DNA of 27,547 bases from Ectocarpus siliculosus (Eukaryota; Sar; Phaeophyceae; Ectocarpales; Ectocarpaceae): contig FN648484.1 of NCBI GenBank assembly GCA_000310025.1, forward strand, positions 1 through 27,547. The letters run 5' to 3'. A program made the position numbers and the translations under genes. The notes under the pieces are model-generated. The model searched no databases and was not told the DNA's origin. It saw nothing but the letters and a program-made list of their open reading frames with translations. Shown here piece by piece: positions 8,601 to 17,235 of the stretch; the stretch's first letter is position 1; every line of letters starts with the position of its first letter.

Positions 8601-10040
8601 AAGGCACGTGACAAGGTTGTGAAGTAAGTCACACGGAGAGACGGGCGAGCCCGCTTGCAAACACTTTTATCCCCCTCCCGAAAAAAAAAAAACGAAACTC
8701 AGTAGTAAGCAGTTGCACGGCAAAAATAATTCAATAACACACGCCAAATTCATCACCAGATACCAGCAACAGAGAGACAGCCGGGCAGGATAGTATGTAC
8801 GATAGGTTTACCCAGCTGTAGCTTGCCTCAAGAACTCTCGTCTTTTGTCCGGCGCTCCGAACGGCAGCGACTCGCCGTAGAATCTGTGCTCTGCGAACAC
8901 GAGGAGAGCGTTGAAGGCGGGGGCGTTCTCCCACATGAGCCCCGAGGCTTCGAGGTACAGCGACACGTCAGCCTCGTTTCCGGTCTGGACGACAAAAGAA
9001 AAGAGAAAACAGAGATCGAGACAGAGAGAGCCAGACAAAGGTAGAGAGACCGAAAGACAGACAAGCAAACATACGCACGCGCACGAATTGATCGTTAGTT
9101 CTGTCCTTGACTCCTTCATCTCTGGATATAAAGATGCGCTTGTCTTGTTTCTGTTAGAAAAATGCAACAACAAAAAAAATGTGTTGGCTTGGTGGTCAGG
9201 GCTATCGTAGACTGCTCCACCGCTGTTGTGACATCTTCGCAACCGCAAAAGTCCTATGCACATGTTCCCGTCGTCCATCTCATCCCATCCCCCCTCGCAG
9301 GGCCAAGAAAGAAGAACGCCTCCGCTGGCGCTCCGCAAACAAATGATTCTTAAACGATCATTGGTTCTTCGTATATTTAGAAGTTCCGCAAAAACAAGAA
9401 GACACGGCGACGACGGTAGCATGAGCAATAGCACCACTCATGTGTTCCTGGATTTTTCAAACGTGCTTGCTCAATCAAGCCTAGATTATACCGAGCAAAA
9501 CGAAATAGGGAAAGCCATCGTCTACTTCGAGTCGACACTCTCAAAATAACCGTTCCGCTGGTGGACGTTTCACCTTCTTCAATCACGGAGGAAGACACAC
9601 GACACATGCACCGAGATACATCCAAGTCGATACCTGCACTACGGTTCGCAAAACGTCAGGGCGCAGCGACAACAACCGCAGCAGCAACGCTGATGACGTC
9701 ATTTCAACTCCTTCGTCTAGTCAACCGAAAAGTAATATAAAGAGGGGGGCTAAAGTCTCACGTAAAAAAAGATCGGCCCTGGCGCCCCCGGTACCGCTTG
9801 CTCCCCGCCCCTCCCCGCCCCTCCCTCAGCAGCAGTGCCTCTGTTGCTTTTTCTCCTCCTGCTGGTGCTGGTGCTGGTGCTGCTGCTGGAGCTCGTGGAT
9901 GCGCCGTCTTCTTGACCGCGAGGACTGTTAGCGCTGCCTCCGCCAGTCGGCCCCCAGTACTCCCTGCAAACGAAGTAGCGCTGCTGGAAGGTGTTGTCGT
10001 CGTCATGCTCGGACACGGGCGTGTGGCGGAAGTGATCGAG
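5109..10040 (-). CDS. Serine carboxypeptidase of family S28, lysosomal Pro-X carboxypeptidase-like
   Basis: Seven exons join in phase: 10040-9762, 8984-8812, 8580-8468, 8007-7340, 7036-6893, 6575-6404 and 5506-5109, giving 649 codons with the stop. Known role: S28 enzymes are secreted or lysosomal alpha/beta-hydrolases that cut after proline (PRCP) or release dipeptides (DPP7). Visible blocks are HEQLDHF and FFY/TGNEADV near the N-terminus, the [17 protein letters not shown] block, the nucleophile elbow GGSYGGML (Ser near residue 183), [44 protein letters not shown] (Asp near 528) and AAHHLDLF (His near 555-556). The full triad is therefore present. The protein is about 150 residues longer than usual, from a low-complexity insert in the fourth exon and a Gly-rich tail. 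The start codon and signal peptide are missing from the rebuilt part. PRCP versus DPP7 specificity is not decided. Confidence 0.9.
5507..6403 (-). other. Intron of peptidase gene with microsatellites and tandem repeat
   Basis: This is a GT..AG intron on the minus strand. From its 3' end it holds a (GA)n run (about 5639-5676 on the plus strand) next to (GACA)n (about 5680-5708), a long G run near 5888-5908, and the 150-bp tandem array at 6074-6423. On the sense strand the GA/GACA block is a polypyrimidine tract upstream of the acceptor. Confidence 0.75.
6074..6423 (-). repeat. ~150-bp tandem repeat, 2.3 copies, including a duplicated 5' splice site
   Basis: Copies start at 6074, 6231 and 6382 (plus-strand order) with GAGGCRTGTC, followed by CTCTCACSCTSCGACCAAG, ACAGCAGT and a CGTGAGYCCCC block. 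The third, partial copy runs into the end of the sixth exon, so its CTCTCACCCTGCGACCAAG is the real exon/donor junction read on the other strand. Copy 2 repeats those 19 bases exactly near 6250, and copy 1 carries a two-base variant near 6101. Confidence 0.85.
6404..6575 (-). CDS. S28 peptidase sixth visible exon
   Basis: The acceptor is GACAACAG/GCGTGCACC (exon start 6575, phase 0); the donor is GCAGG/GTGAGAG (exon end 6404, phase 1). It encodes [19 protein letters not shown], then [20 protein letters not shown], matching the QACTE...P...YGG region of S28 enzymes. Joined to the next exon it reads [14 protein letters not shown]. Confidence 0.88.
6721..6904 (-). repeat. 60-bp tandem repeat, 3 copies, carrying copies of the NWNWQ donor site
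   Basis: Three units of 60-64 bp lie at about 6721-6780, 6781-6840 and 6841-6904, each beginning with NTGCTCACGCTGGT-like sequence and ending in CCMNCTRCCAATT. The third unit ends inside the fifth exon and contains the true donor (AATTGGCAG/GTGGGCCG on the minus strand). Unit 1 repeats this junction for 17 bases without change; in unit 2 the GT is changed to AT. Confidence 0.85.
6893..7036 (-). CDS. S28 peptidase fifth visible exon
   Basis: This is a 48-codon exon, phase 0 at both ends. The acceptor is GAGCAAAG/GCCGAAGAC (start 7036) and the donor is TTGGCAG/GTGGGCC (end 6893). It encodes [20 protein letters not shown] followed by TGEVGCF and ends in NWNWQ. The ALxVYYNxTGxVxC and WxWQ blocks match the family. 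Confidence 0.88.
7090..7222 (-). repeat. Compound (GA)n/(GACA)n/(GAGG)n microsatellite in intron
   Basis: On the plus strand it is a purine-rich run of GAGA, GACAGACA and GAGGGAGG blocks; on the sense (minus) strand it is a CT/CTGT polypyrimidine tract. It lies within the intron 7037-7339, upstream of the acceptor of the fifth exon. Confidence 0.85.
7340..8007 (-). CDS. S28 peptidase fourth visible exon with low-complexity insert
   Basis: The acceptor is CTTCCAG/CCTCGTGG (start 8007, phase 1) and the donor is GTTACAG/GTGCGAC (end 7340, phase 0). It encodes [21 protein letters not shown], then about 130 residues with Gly/Asp, Ser/His/Gln and Pro runs not usual for S28 (about 7560-7830), then [20 protein letters not shown] and [13 protein letters not shown]. 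The insert lies in the helical lid region between the catalytic Ser and Asp, so it could be a surface loop. Confidence 0.88.
8468..8580 (-). CDS. S28 peptidase third visible exon (nucleophile elbow)
   Basis: The acceptor is TTCGCAG/CACGCC (start 8580, needs two bases from upstream) and the donor is ATGCTCG/GTCAGTGAG (end 8468, phase 1). It encodes [16 protein letters not shown] and [13 protein letters not shown]. The GGSYGGML motif holds the catalytic serine. The ALADYA motif is also typical of the family. Confidence 0.92.
8812..8984 (-). CDS. S28 peptidase second visible exon
   Basis: The acceptor is TCGTCCAG/ACCGGAAAC (start 8984, phase 0) after a long CT/TTTC tract; the donor is CAGCTGG/GTAAACC (end 8812, phase 2). 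It encodes [20 protein letters not shown] and [18 protein letters not shown], the latter a highly diagnostic S28 block. Confidence 0.92.
8985..9761 (-). other. Intron of peptidase gene between FFY and TGNE exons
   Basis: This 777-bp GT..AG intron on the minus strand has a purine-rich (plus strand) GAGA/GACA stretch from about 8997 to 9064, next to the acceptor. I see no other gene or mobile element in it. Confidence 0.75.
9762..10040 (-). CDS. S28 peptidase first visible exon (N-terminal side)
   Basis: The donor is TTTTTTAC/GTGAGAC (end 9762, phase 0). It encodes [31 protein letters not shown], a Ser/Thr/Gly-rich insert (about 9790-9930) and PGPIFFY. The upstream block HEQ is also coded in frame at 10041-10049, but there is no in-frame ATG nearby. 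I therefore place the start at the acceptor ATGAACAG at 10041-10048, which leaves an upstream exon with the start codon to be found. The exon may instead extend further upstream. Confidence 0.72.
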
Positions 10041-10504
10041 CTGTTCATGAAAGGGGGGCGCGGAGGAGAAAGTCAAAAATGCGGGGGGGGCACGCAGAGG
10101 AGGGTGCAGGGAGAGGTTTGCGAGTTCCCAGCATAGGAGGGCGGGGGGGCGGGCGTGAGTTCTGGTATGTTGGTAGTCTCGGTAGATACCCGTGCTTTTT
10201 ACGGGACGGTGGCAGTGGGTCTCGCCTCCCTACTCGTTGTGAGCGGACGGACTACCACCGCCAACACGTATTTGGAACAGTGCAAGAACCACGTCCGTCT
10301 TGAGATGTACTACCCAATAAAAGGCTGCGATTGGAAGTAATAGGTATAGTGTACCCTCTTGATTTCTTCCGCTTGGCACCGCCAAAACTAAAAAAAAAGA
10401 AACACGAACATCGTGCATTGCGTCGACATACTCGTTATAAGTGGCAGAAACATAAGAATCATACATTGCATACTTATAGTCGTTTGACGTGGCAGGCTGC
10501 CTAT

Positions 10505-10701
10505 CACCATCGTGGTTTGATCTCACACATGCATGCATAGTTCGGCTTGAACAACCCCGGCAAGTTGAGTTGTCGCAGGTACTTGGGAAGACCAGTTCCA
10601 TTACAACCCAATTGCATCCCACGAAGTACTGCTGAACTGCTGCGGTGGCTCGTTCCCAAAACCAGAAACAGCAAAACTCGGCAATAACAAGCTTGTTCCA
10701 T
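10505..10701 (-). CDS. Possible signal-peptide exon of the S28 peptidase (speculative)
   Basis: A minus-strand frame starts with MEQACYCRVLLFLVLGTSHR: a charged start, a hydrophobic core VLLFLVLG and a small/polar region, as in a signal peptide. It lies about 0.5 kb upstream of the first certain exon, a usual intron size for this gene. A phase-0 donor (TTCAGCA/GTACTT) is weak, and the best-looking donor (ATGT/GTGAGATC) is in the wrong phase. It may be chance; I list it only because the gene needs such an exon. Confidence 0.15.
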
Positions 10702-11091
10702 GGTATGCATACACCGGTAAAGACCCGCTTTCGCAACAAAACCGCACCCCCCGGAGCGCCGTAAGGTCCGCGGGGCAGCACCGACAGGAAAAGACTACGA
10801 ACGATCGTGGGAATGGCCAAGCGGGTCCGCCGTCTGGAAATCGTATTCGAGACTCTAGGTGCCTGTTGCCCCCCTCCCCCTCCCTCAAGCCAGCCAGGTC
10901 CAGCAATGCGCACCCGCCCTAGCCCTGACGCTAACCCTTTCCACGTGGCAGGCATTTGTGCTAAAACTTGGGGGACTTGATACACATGGAGTGCTTTGGG
11001 CACACAGATCGCAATTCCATTTGGCTGAAGGACATGGTAGTTGGATACAATTGCACATGCGTTTGCAGTAAATACCCCCCCCCCCCCCCCT

Positions 11092-11634
11092 CCCCCCACT
11101 CGGTGTTTGCCATCGGGATTGGGTTTTCGTCGCTTGGCAACGACGTTGTAAAACAAGCCAATTCACTTCGTGAACTCGGCAACCAGGTTACTGTTTTTTT
11201 TTTTTTACCTCGTTTTTTTTTTGGCGGTAACCATAATGGTGGTCGAGTAGATCATGTTGTGCGGGGTCGAGAACCCTCACTCCGCGCAACGGGGGATGAT
11301 CGCACCACGTTGTGTTAAAATGGTCAAGCACCCTCGAGGCAGTCACACAGTGCTTATAACTGTCTCTGGAAGTGAAAGCACCAGAAAATAATTTAAGTCA
11401 TACGTAGCTGTCATCCGTACGCAAGGAAGTAAGCACAAGATGCCGAACACCCTTGCAGGATGCAGCTCACCCTTCATGCGACTCGCCAAATACCTCACGG
11501 TGCTTCGCGCTTGGTGATGTGAGAGCCTGGTCCGGTGAGAACCCGGCGTGCTCCGTCCCGGCTTTGTAGGGATGCGAGGTCAATGGTCTAATGACTACGG
11601 CATGCACGACTATGAGTACACCCCCCCCCCCCCC
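11092..11634 (+). mobile_element. Dispersed ~540-bp element, copy A, bounded by C tracts
   Basis: The sequence from CCCCCCACTCGGTGTTTGCC to TATGAGTACA plus a C run is nearly identical to 21844-22392. Both copies are flanked by C runs, here about 11075-11097 and 11620-11634. Internal features are a TTCACTTCGTGAA hairpin, two T runs enclosed by GGTTAC and GTAACC, and no long open frame. It is probably a non-autonomous transposable element, class unknown. No target-site duplication is evident. Confidence 0.72.
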
Positions 11635-14470
11635 AGTGGTGCTCGAGGAGGTGTCTTTGTCGGCGACCGCCAGAAATTGCTTGGCAGCGCCGGAGGCAGA
11701 GCGGGGGTATGCTGTTCCTCTCCCGTCAAAACACTCAAACACGCCGCCAGCAGTTTCGTGTCACGTCATTGCACTCGGCTTGCATGCTGTGCTGGGTAGG
11801 AGCCATGGTCATCGGCTCTATCTCGTTTGAGAACACGCTTGTCACTCACCGTCTGCGTGAAGAATCGTTCCTCGCAGTCCGCCGTGGACGGACGACGGCC
11901 TCCCGGCGGGAACGCCCCTCCTCCCAGTCCCGTTGGCACCCCAACGCCTCCTTGGTGCAAACCCAGCGGTGACAGGTGCGGCCGTCGCCAGCCCTGCTGC
12001 TGCGGCGAGGAAGGTTTTGGATGGAAAGTGGGACGAGAGAGTGAGATGCCTGCCTTTGCAACAGCTTTGGAAACAACTCACAACAACATCAGCTATATAC
12101 ATACGCGTACAGCGGTAGGATATAGTATAATAGTCGCAGTCTAAGGGTGCGATATGAATAGACAGGTTGTCTCTGGGAAACATATACTCTCTGTTCAATT
12201 GCGAGCAAGCACTTTATCTCCTGCCTAAGTAGAACACGCGTGGTGTACCGTTGTACTGCTGCAGAGTACAACTTTCTCGCTCTCTCGTGAATAATCATTC
12301 AGGAATGTAGTCACGTACGGCAATACAAAACTTGGGATGCCGCCTCGAATCAACTGTATGTTACACCCTTCGTCACCCCCGACTGTGAGGAAAAATACTC
12401 TTCCCAAATCGAGAGCACACGCGTGCTATGGTCTCCACTAACACACACGTGATGACCGGCAACCTACCCACGTCATATGGGAACACGATGTGCGGCCGAA
12501 CCTCTGGTAGGGTACACTCCAGCAGGACGTAATTCCTCAATACTTGCTATTTAGGTTGTGAGGCTGTTCCCGCCGTAATTACAAAAGTAGACTGTTTATT
12601 TTTCCGTAACAAGTAGCTGCTCTATCTTCAGGTAATATAAATGCGGTGTAACCATCCATGAGAATCAGCAGGCGGCAGCATGTGTATGCAGTCGGCCTGC
12701 TGTACCCGCACGCGCGACACTGACTTCAAAGGCAAAACCAAGCACGACGGCGTACAGCGGTGTGTCGGTGCTTGTTCCGAAGGGGTGGTGGGGTACACAT
12801 ACATTGTACGCTGAACGCATGCACGCATCCACGCGGTGCACCAACACAGGAAACGGGACCAAATAATATTTGCATCACATCGTTGAGCATGCACTTGCGG
12901 ACAATCGCGACAAGGCTGATGGACTCACCACTACTACCTCCATCTATTCGGGGGGCGCTTGCTGTGCCTGCGCTTTTCTCTAGGCTCGTTCGTCAGCACC
13001 TGACAGGGCGAAGGTTGGTTGTTGTACTCACAGGCAGGACCTGCCTTGTTGTACAGCAGACGAACACTGAGAGAAAGAAAGAGGCCCTGCAGAAGGTCTT
13101 CAAAACGCAACAACACCGCACATCGCCTTTTTTTGTTTTTCCTCGAAAAGTCGATGACTCTCCTCTCCGTCTCCCTCTCTCTCTCATCACTCATCACACA
13201 CTTTCTTGGAGCGCCACAGGGTCATTCTTTGCCACAGATACACAGCAGTGCTCGAGCTAGGCGCTTTCTACCCCCCGAACGGGCTGTGCGTCAACTCTCT
13301 GCTGCGCGTGGACAAACAGCTCTTTGGCGTTGTGTGAGGCGTGTGCCGCCGTCTCTCCGTCTTCAACTCTTCTGTCCCTTGAACTGCCGGGAGCATCTAT
13401 CCGGAGCATACCACACGGGCGGGCCGGAATTTGGCATCACCAACAACTACGAAATATCGACTGGGGTTGACAGGACCAGGACGGCATCATGCCAGTGTCG
13501 TCGTGCCAGCATCGGTACAACGAGGTATGTATGTCAAGGAAGTAAGTCCCCCAAGATGTAGGGCGGTGTAGGTAGGTGGTGGTGGGGGCCGGTGGTCGGG
13601 TGTTCCATGTTCATGCACGATGTCCTCGTTGTTCATCGCCCCGCTGGAAGAGGAGGGGGTGCTGAGGGCTCTTCGGTTTACGATCGTGTGTCTCCTGGCC
13701 ATTAATAAGCACTCAACACAGCCGCGCCACCCACAAGGTGCTCAGTGCTCTCTGCTCCTCTGCCCGCCGAAGGGCGGGGGTTGGCCAGCAGTGTAGGGCG
13801 TGTTGCAGCGGGGAGGCGCTCCCAGCAGGCTGCTCTTCTTTTCAGCTCCTTTTTGTTTGAACGAGAGGATGCACGTCACATATCACACATCACAGCATTT
13901 TTTTCTACTTTTCTTCTTGGTTGGCATCCCAACAAAGGACGCACACTATGCCCCGCCCGTTCCTTGACGAATCAATAGCGAATACCCGCCTGCGCAATTT
14001 GGGTTACAGCTATATGTAGGGATGGGTTTAGCCTCCACCGAACTGCATGTACCTGCCTCACTCACACGGACAGACCGGGCTGCTGTGCGGCCAGTGGCGT
14101 CTTGAGTTTTTTTCTCCGGCTCTTTTTTTCCCCGTGGCCGCGAAGTTCTTAGGTCGCATCGGTGTTTTGTCAACATGGCGGTCCTTTCGTGTTGGAGTGC
14201 ACACCACCCCTTACAAGCTACAAGCACCATCAAAGTGCACGCCAACCTACATGCGTAGTATTGTCTAGCACCTATTCACGGAAGGTGTGCACTAGCTGAC
14301 CTCTGACATCAACTGGTGGTGTTTGGCTGGCCTTTGCAACATGTGGCTTGCCAAACAAAAAAAAGAACAAAAAGAAGTAATTTACTTGCTGTGCCCACAC
14401 CGCTGTCGGGGTCTCCAACAGCAGATGGTCTCCTCTCCAAGTAGTTTTTTTTACTTTGTGACTACTCCGT
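11635..14470. other. Intergenic stretch without recognisable genes
   Basis: Open frames of 60-180 codons are present on both strands, but none shows a conserved motif I recognise, and they overlap each other in several frames. No strong microsatellite is present except CT-rich DNA near 13160-13190. The stretch could contain 5' exons or promoters of the flanking divergent genes; I cannot point to them. Confidence 0.35.
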
Positions 14471-14473
14471 AAT

Positions 14474-14506
14474 TGTTGTTGTTGTTGTTGTCTTCACATT
14501 AAACTC
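14474..14506 (+). repeat. (TTG)n followed by TCTTCACATTAAA, copy 1
   Basis: AATTG(TTG)n runs directly into TCTTCACATTAAA. The same junction occurs at 19867-19909 with more TTG units. Shared sequence on both sides of the microsatellite points to the end of a dispersed repeat rather than a random microsatellite. Confidence 0.55.
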
Positions 14507-14510
14507 GTGT

Positions 14511-14722
14511 CAGTTGCTAATCCCAAAACCTAGCAAAGACGCGGTCCGTGGTCCAGTGTTTACACGTTGATAATAGATCTTTAGGACTAACGCGTTCTAA
14601 TTAGTCGGGCGTCAGTTGCTAATCCCAAAACCTAGCAAAGACGCGGTCCGTGGTCCAGTGTTTACACGTTGATAATAGACCTTTAGGACTAACGCGTTCT
14701 AATTAGCTAATTAGTCGGGCGT
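14511..14722 (+). repeat. 102-bp tandem duplication, nearly identical copies
   Basis: Unit 1 (14511-14612) and unit 2 (14613-14722) both start CAGTTGCTAATCCCAAAACC and end in CTAATTAGTCGGGCGT. I see one substitution (GATCT versus GACCT) and an extra 8-bp CTAATTAG in unit 2. Such high identity indicates a recent duplication. Confidence 0.85.
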
Positions 14723-14797
14723 TGCTCGCGTGAAAAACCTAGCCTTTGCTAAGTTCAACATCGGTTAGTCCTAAAGAGTTGCTATCAAAGTGTAACC
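14660..14797 (+). repeat. Inverted repeat overlapping the second tandem unit
   Basis: The arm at 14660-14694 (TTTACACGTTGATAATAG, then CTTTAGGACTAAC) pairs with the reverse complement of 14763-14797 (GGTTAGTCCTAAAG, then TATCAAAGTGTAACC), with a few mismatches and a loop of about 68 bp. The loop contains CTAATTAGCTAATTAG, itself a perfect palindrome. Confidence 0.7.
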
Positions 14798-15419
14798 AAG
14801 GCTCCCGTGGTCACAAACATGCTAGAGCCATCAGAAGATCCGAAGAACACGCACAAAGGGTACACAAGCCCGAAGAGGTACAGCTACATCCCTGCAGCAC
14901 GTTCGCGTGCCCAAAAACTGAACTACCCGTCCACACACTACATTCGACTACAGCAGCATCACCCCCCCTGTCCTATGTCCTACACTTTAGGGTTATTATT
15001 AACGCAACGTCGAAATCGTTCTTTTTTAAACGGAACGGTTAAAAGAAAACCCGACTTTTTTTTGCTTGTTCTTTCGTGATGTCATCGCAAAAAGTACGTT
15101 TCCTTCCCTGAATACACGCTTTGCTCGGCACACAACAGGTTGACATGGTATTGCTCACCATAGAGCAGCGATAAAAGCGCAATAAGCAGCACCCGGCACA
15201 GAGGACAACGCACTTAGAAAGATCCCGTCCATCCGGCCTGCTGTTTTCAGTTTTCAGCAACAACAGGCGCACGGCAGAGTGTCGCAACCTGGGTGTTGCT
15301 TGCGATTTCTTCAGTTTGCCAGCTCATTTTTCACGGTTGCGACTCCCATCTTTGACCACCACCTACCCAAAGGTAGACGAGCTCAACAATCATAGGGCGG
15401 CAGCCGCGCTGACGGCCAG

Positions 15420-15705
15420 CATCATATAGATGGCCAATCCGAAAGAATTAGCGTGTTGGAGGCCCTGTTGCTCTACTGCTGCGTGGCGCCGTGGATTGAT
15501 GTTGATGTGTCCGACCAAAAACAGATCATCTCCCCGCAATTTTTCCAACGGCATTTTGGTGAGGTGGCACACGTCTCTCACACACCTTATTGAGCAGCAC
15601 CCAAGCACCCAATACCCACGAAGCAGCACGGCGCCGGGAGATGGTATCATATAGACAGCCGAACCGAAGGAATCAGCGCTTTGGAGGTCTTGGTGGTGCT
15701 GCTGT
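15420..15705 (+). repeat. Two-copy direct repeat about 225 bp apart
   Basis: Segments near 15421-15475 and 15646-15705 share ATCATATAGAY, GCCRAWCCGAARGAATYAGC and TTGGAGGYCYTG blocks. The similarity fades between them, so this is an old tandem duplication or two insertions of one short element. Confidence 0.55.
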
Positions 15706-16290
15706 ACTCGTTCTACTGTTTCCGTGTTTGCAATGTGTGATCGAAAAAAATTCCCCAGCACCAACAGCAGCAGTTGAAGACGAGAGCACCACGCAATGTC
15801 TAGTTTTGGACCAAGAACGGACTGAACGCCGCTTCTGCCGCTTGTCCATCTCCACAACAGACCTGGACGTGAGTCTGGCAGGTCTTTCTAGCGTTCTCAG
15901 TGATGTTACAGCGCCCGCGGTGCGCTTGTCCGATGTTTCTGTCAAAAACACGAAAACGTTAAAAGAGCAAACCCCAAAAAACCCCGACTCCTTCTTTTCA
16001 CGCTTTCGGGGAAAAACGCCTCCATATATGTTCAAGAAAACACGGTTTCGTTTTTTTTTTCGTGTTTTATTGGTCGATAACAATAGCCCTTACCAAAATG
16101 AATGTCGACTACAGCGTACAGCTGTCCGGAGTTCCGCCTGTACAATAACACCATGGTAGACATGGTACAAGTCCGGGGCGCGCAACTGCCGTCTGAAGTG
16201 CTGTCAGAATGCGTCCGTGGACATACAATGAAAAAGAACAACCAATCAAAGCCATCATTGCAATTGACAATCACCGAATCCTCCCCGTAA

Positions 16291-16905
16291 GCCAGTTGTT
16301 ATCGTAGATTTTCCCAGATTGGAATCCGGGGGGTCGACAGAAAATGGTAAGCCACCCCCCGAAAGAGGAGGTCTGCGTACTGGATAGCTCGCAGAGCCCA
16401 CCACGGCACTTCGATACTTAGTCCTCGCCTCACAGAGACCTGTTCCTTATCAAACCACCGAGGCTGTACAGTCCACTGCTGTGGGCTTTGCGGAGCCAAG
16501 TTTGGGCAGCTAGAATGGAGTGTGCACAGAGTAGCCTCGGATATGAAAGCGAATTCACAATTCCCAGATTGGAATTTCAACCAATTCCACTTTGAAATCA
16601 AGGAGGCATTCCCACGCAGGATCGTCCAATATTCCCAGATTGGAATCCTATTTTTCCAAGCATGATGAACACACACTCCACCCCAGCTCCCCAAACTTGG
16701 CTCCGAGAGGCTCACAGAAATGTAGCCTATAGCCTCGAAGGTTTGATCGCAGACGGGTTTCTGTGAGGCGAGTACTGATTGACAAGGCGCTTTGGTGCGC
16801 TTTTCCCCGCCAAGTGCGCAGAACTCCTGCTGACGCACGGGGGTTTGGATGTAGAAGGCGTAATATCGGGATTCCCAGTTGGGAATTATTTCCATAACAA
16901 CTGGC
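16291..16905. mobile_element. 615-bp foldback element with long diverged inverted arms
   Basis: The outer ends are GCCAGTTGTTAT (16291-16302) and its reverse complement ATAACAACTGGC (16894-16905). Inner matched blocks, left arm versus reverse-complemented right arm, include CTCGCCTCACAGARACC, ATCAAACC..CGAGGCT and CGGAGCCAAGTTTGGG. The arms are about 300 bp each and imperfect. The 15-mer TTCCCAGATTGGAAT, nearly its own inverted copy, occurs at 16311, 16561 and 16632, with a variant at 16871. This looks like a foldback/MITE-type DNA element. No clear target-site duplication was found. A 214-codon minus-strand open frame crosses it. Confidence 0.78.
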
Positions 16906-17149
16906 CTGATCATCTGTGTTGGACACAGCAGTGTAGATGACACTGATTAGGAACCGTTCCACATTGAAGGGTTCTTCCACGATGCAGGTGCACAATAAAG
17001 GCACCCGCGGGCTATCCGCGCCATCTCTGCCGCGTCTCTCTACAAAACCAGTGACGTCATCACATACACACCAATGTTCAGGAAAAAAAACGGAAAATAT
17101 TTGACAACACAAAACATTCGTCCGTGCGTCACGGTTCGATGTCGTCCGT

Positions 17150-17235
17150 GTGCTCCGGCGCCGCTGCTCGATGCCGCTGCTCCGGCGCCGCTGCTCCGGC
17201 GCCGCTGCTCCGGCGCCGCTGCTCCGGTGTCGCTG
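17150..17235 (+). repeat. 15-bp GC-rich minisatellite, about 5 copies
   Basis: Units are of the form GCTCCGGCGCCGCTG, with variation in the first and last units (GCTCGATGCCGCTG, GCTCCGGTGTCGCTG). It is open in several frames on both strands, which explains the Ala/Pro-rich frames across it. I see no other reason to call it coding. Confidence 0.8.

Noticed and set aside
5507-9761. Introner-type elements as the source of the peptidase introns
   Set aside because: The introns do not share sequence with each other beyond microsatellites and have no common terminal repeats; each tandem array is unique to its intron.
10155-10340. Plus-strand 61-codon frame with hydrophobic stretch VAVGLASLLVVSG
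   Set aside because: It is short, on the strand opposite to the adjacent gene, and has no supporting splice or motif evidence. It could be chance.
10230-11156. 308-codon minus-strand open frame
   Set aside because: It crosses a C/G tract and the start of dispersed element copy A, has odd composition, and shows no motif or consistent hydrophobic pattern.
16299-16943. 214-codon minus-strand open frame with repeated IPIWE motif
   Set aside because: It runs straight through both arms of the foldback element. The IPIWE repeats are just the TTCCCAGATTGGAAT motif read in one frame. No protein family is recognised.
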